A stretch of DNA of 64,000 nt from Geminicoccaceae bacterium (GTDB taxonomy: Bacteria > Pseudomonadota > Alphaproteobacteria > Geminicoccales > Geminicoccaceae): assembly GCA_028285265.1 (NCBI GenBank), contig JANQPX010000069.1:124001-188000 (forward strand), in the 5' to 3' direction. Below the pieces are notes generated by a model. The model had not been told where the DNA came from, searched no databases, and was given only the letters and a program-made list of their open reading frames with translations. The translations under genes and the position numbers were made by a program. Positions within the stretch are counted from its first letter, which is position 1. Every line of letters begins with the position of its first letter. Positions 63,319 to 64,000 of the stretch are shown here, in pieces.

Positions 63319-64000
63319 TTAGGTCTGCTTGAGACTGCGTGCCCGCTGGCGTAGCACAAATTTCTGGATCTTGCCGGTTGCTGTTTTTGGAAGCTCGTCA
63401 AAAATGACATGCTTTGGTGTTTTAAAGCCAGCAAGGCGTGCGCGGCAATGAGCAATGATTTCATGCTCTGTCGCTGTCACATCTGGCTTTAACTCAACAA
63501 AGGCACACGGAGTTTCACCCCACTTTTCGCTGGGGCGAGCGACAACCGCACAAACGGAAACGGCAGGATGCTGATAGATGGCGTTTTCGACCTCAACTGA
63601 CGAGATGTTTTCACCACCTGAAATGATGACATCCTTTAGGCGATCCTTAATCTCGATATAGCCATTTGGATGGACGACGGCGATGTCACCGGAGCGAAAG
63701 GCACCTTCTGCAAAGGACGCTGCGGTAGCCTCAGGGTCGCGGTAATAGCCCTTCATTACGGTGTTGCCACGAATGACAATTTCACCTTCCGATTCAGCAT
63801 CGGCGGGAACAGGGTCACGTGTTATAACATTGACGACTTGGACTTCTTCGGTGACAGGAAATCGCACGCCTTGCCGCGCTTTAATGGCCGCTTGCTCTGA
63901 TGCGGGAAGTTGATTCCACTCATCACGCCAGACACATTCGACGACATGACCGAACGTCTCGGTTAGCCCGTAGACCTGCAGCACATCGAAGCCGAGGGCA
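63319..64000 (-). CDS. Acyl-CoA synthetase (AMP-forming), C-terminal part; DmdB-like; 5' end outside window
   Basis: At least 226 codons, open to the window edge at 64000, so the N-terminal half is missing. It has VYGLTETFGHVVECVW (motif A5), GYYRDPEATAASFAEGAFRS, GDIAVVHPNGYIEIKDRLKD and SGGENISSVEVENAIYQHPA, with the catalytic lysine region LPKTATGKIQK at the end. The stretch ECVWRDEWNQLPASEQAAIK is like that of the 3-methylmercaptopropanoyl-CoA ligase DmdB and other short- to medium-chain ligases. It is upstream of acuI by 46 bases. Substrate is not proven. Confidence 0.88.
   Translation of the reverse strand, partial: ALGFDVLQVYGLTETFGHVVECVWRDEWNQLPASEQAAIKARQGVRFPVTEEVQVVNVITRDPVPADAESEGEIVIRGNTVMKGYYRDPEATAASFAEGAFRSGDIAVVHPNGYIEIKDRLKDVIISGGENISSVEVENAIYQHPAVSVCAVVARPSEKWGETPCAFVELKPDVTATEHEIIAHCRARLAGFKTPKHVIFDELPKTATGKIQKFVLRQRARSLKQT

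Overview
The window looks like chromosome from a free-living, probably marine, alphaproteobacterium. The grounds are moderate GC, a C-terminal WDEF tail on the chemoreceptor, a glyoxalase_8-type protein, a YHYH-domain protein, AcuI beside an acyl-CoA ligase, and a sulfatase. I cannot fix the order or genus. No rRNA, tRNA, CRISPR, prophage or insertion sequence was seen. By my calls only about three quarters of the window is coding, low for such a bacterium. At least one gap (33.6-34.65 kb) is clearly a dead gene, so the region seems to be losing genes.

Layout. 0-1 kb: tail of a YVTN beta-propeller protein and a SCO1/SenC copper chaperone. 2.3-7.3 kb: a lipoprotein that joins a vanadium-haloperoxidase-like PAP2 domain to a SPOR domain, then a chemoreceptor. 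7.7-8.6 kb: two small divergent lipoproteins. 8.6-13.2 kb: a complete branched-chain-type ABC uptake operon (binding protein, LivH, M, G, F) on the minus strand. 13.3-15.5 kb: a polytopic membrane protein divergent from a PCu(A)C-like protein that has lost the usual copper ligands. 15.9-19.6 kb: zinc-type alcohol dehydrogenase, DUF808 protein, glyoxalase_8 protein.

20.3-30.7 kb is rich in envelope binding and sensing proteins. It has two paralogous proteins joining a phosphate-binding-like domain to an OmpA peptidoglycan-binding domain, an orphan periplasmic binding protein, a LysR regulator, a stand-alone Lon-type Ser-Lys protease domain, a TPR protein and a periplasmic protein with two PilJ-type helical domains. 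31-33.5 kb: a TauE/SafE permease and small proteins around an AT-rich island. 33.6-38.5 kb: a decayed LacI-family regulator, a DUF1989-GcvT fusion whose start lies at a run of six G, and a cytochrome P450 with an unusual I-helix.

38.8-43.2 kb: PqiA-like protein, alpha/beta hydrolase, GGDEF-EAL protein. 45-50.2 kb: YHYH protein plus sulfatase, MOSC protein, beta-lactamase-fold hydrolase. 50.6-52.8 kb: a LysR regulator divergent from an acyl-CoA-dehydrogenase-fold protein that looks like a 3-sulfinopropanoyl-CoA desulfinase. 53.5-64 kb: ArsP-type permease, 3-hydroxybenzoate-4-monooxygenase-type flavoprotein, a MarR-GFA operon with two tandem operators, M3 peptidase, methyltransferase, DOMON protein divergent from a MarR regulator, and AcuI with an acyl-CoA ligase at the right edge.

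A loose organosulfur theme (sulfatase, putative desulfinase, TauE-type permease, AcuI with a DmdB-like ligase) runs through the right half. The genes are not contiguous, so this is a theme and not a shown pathway.
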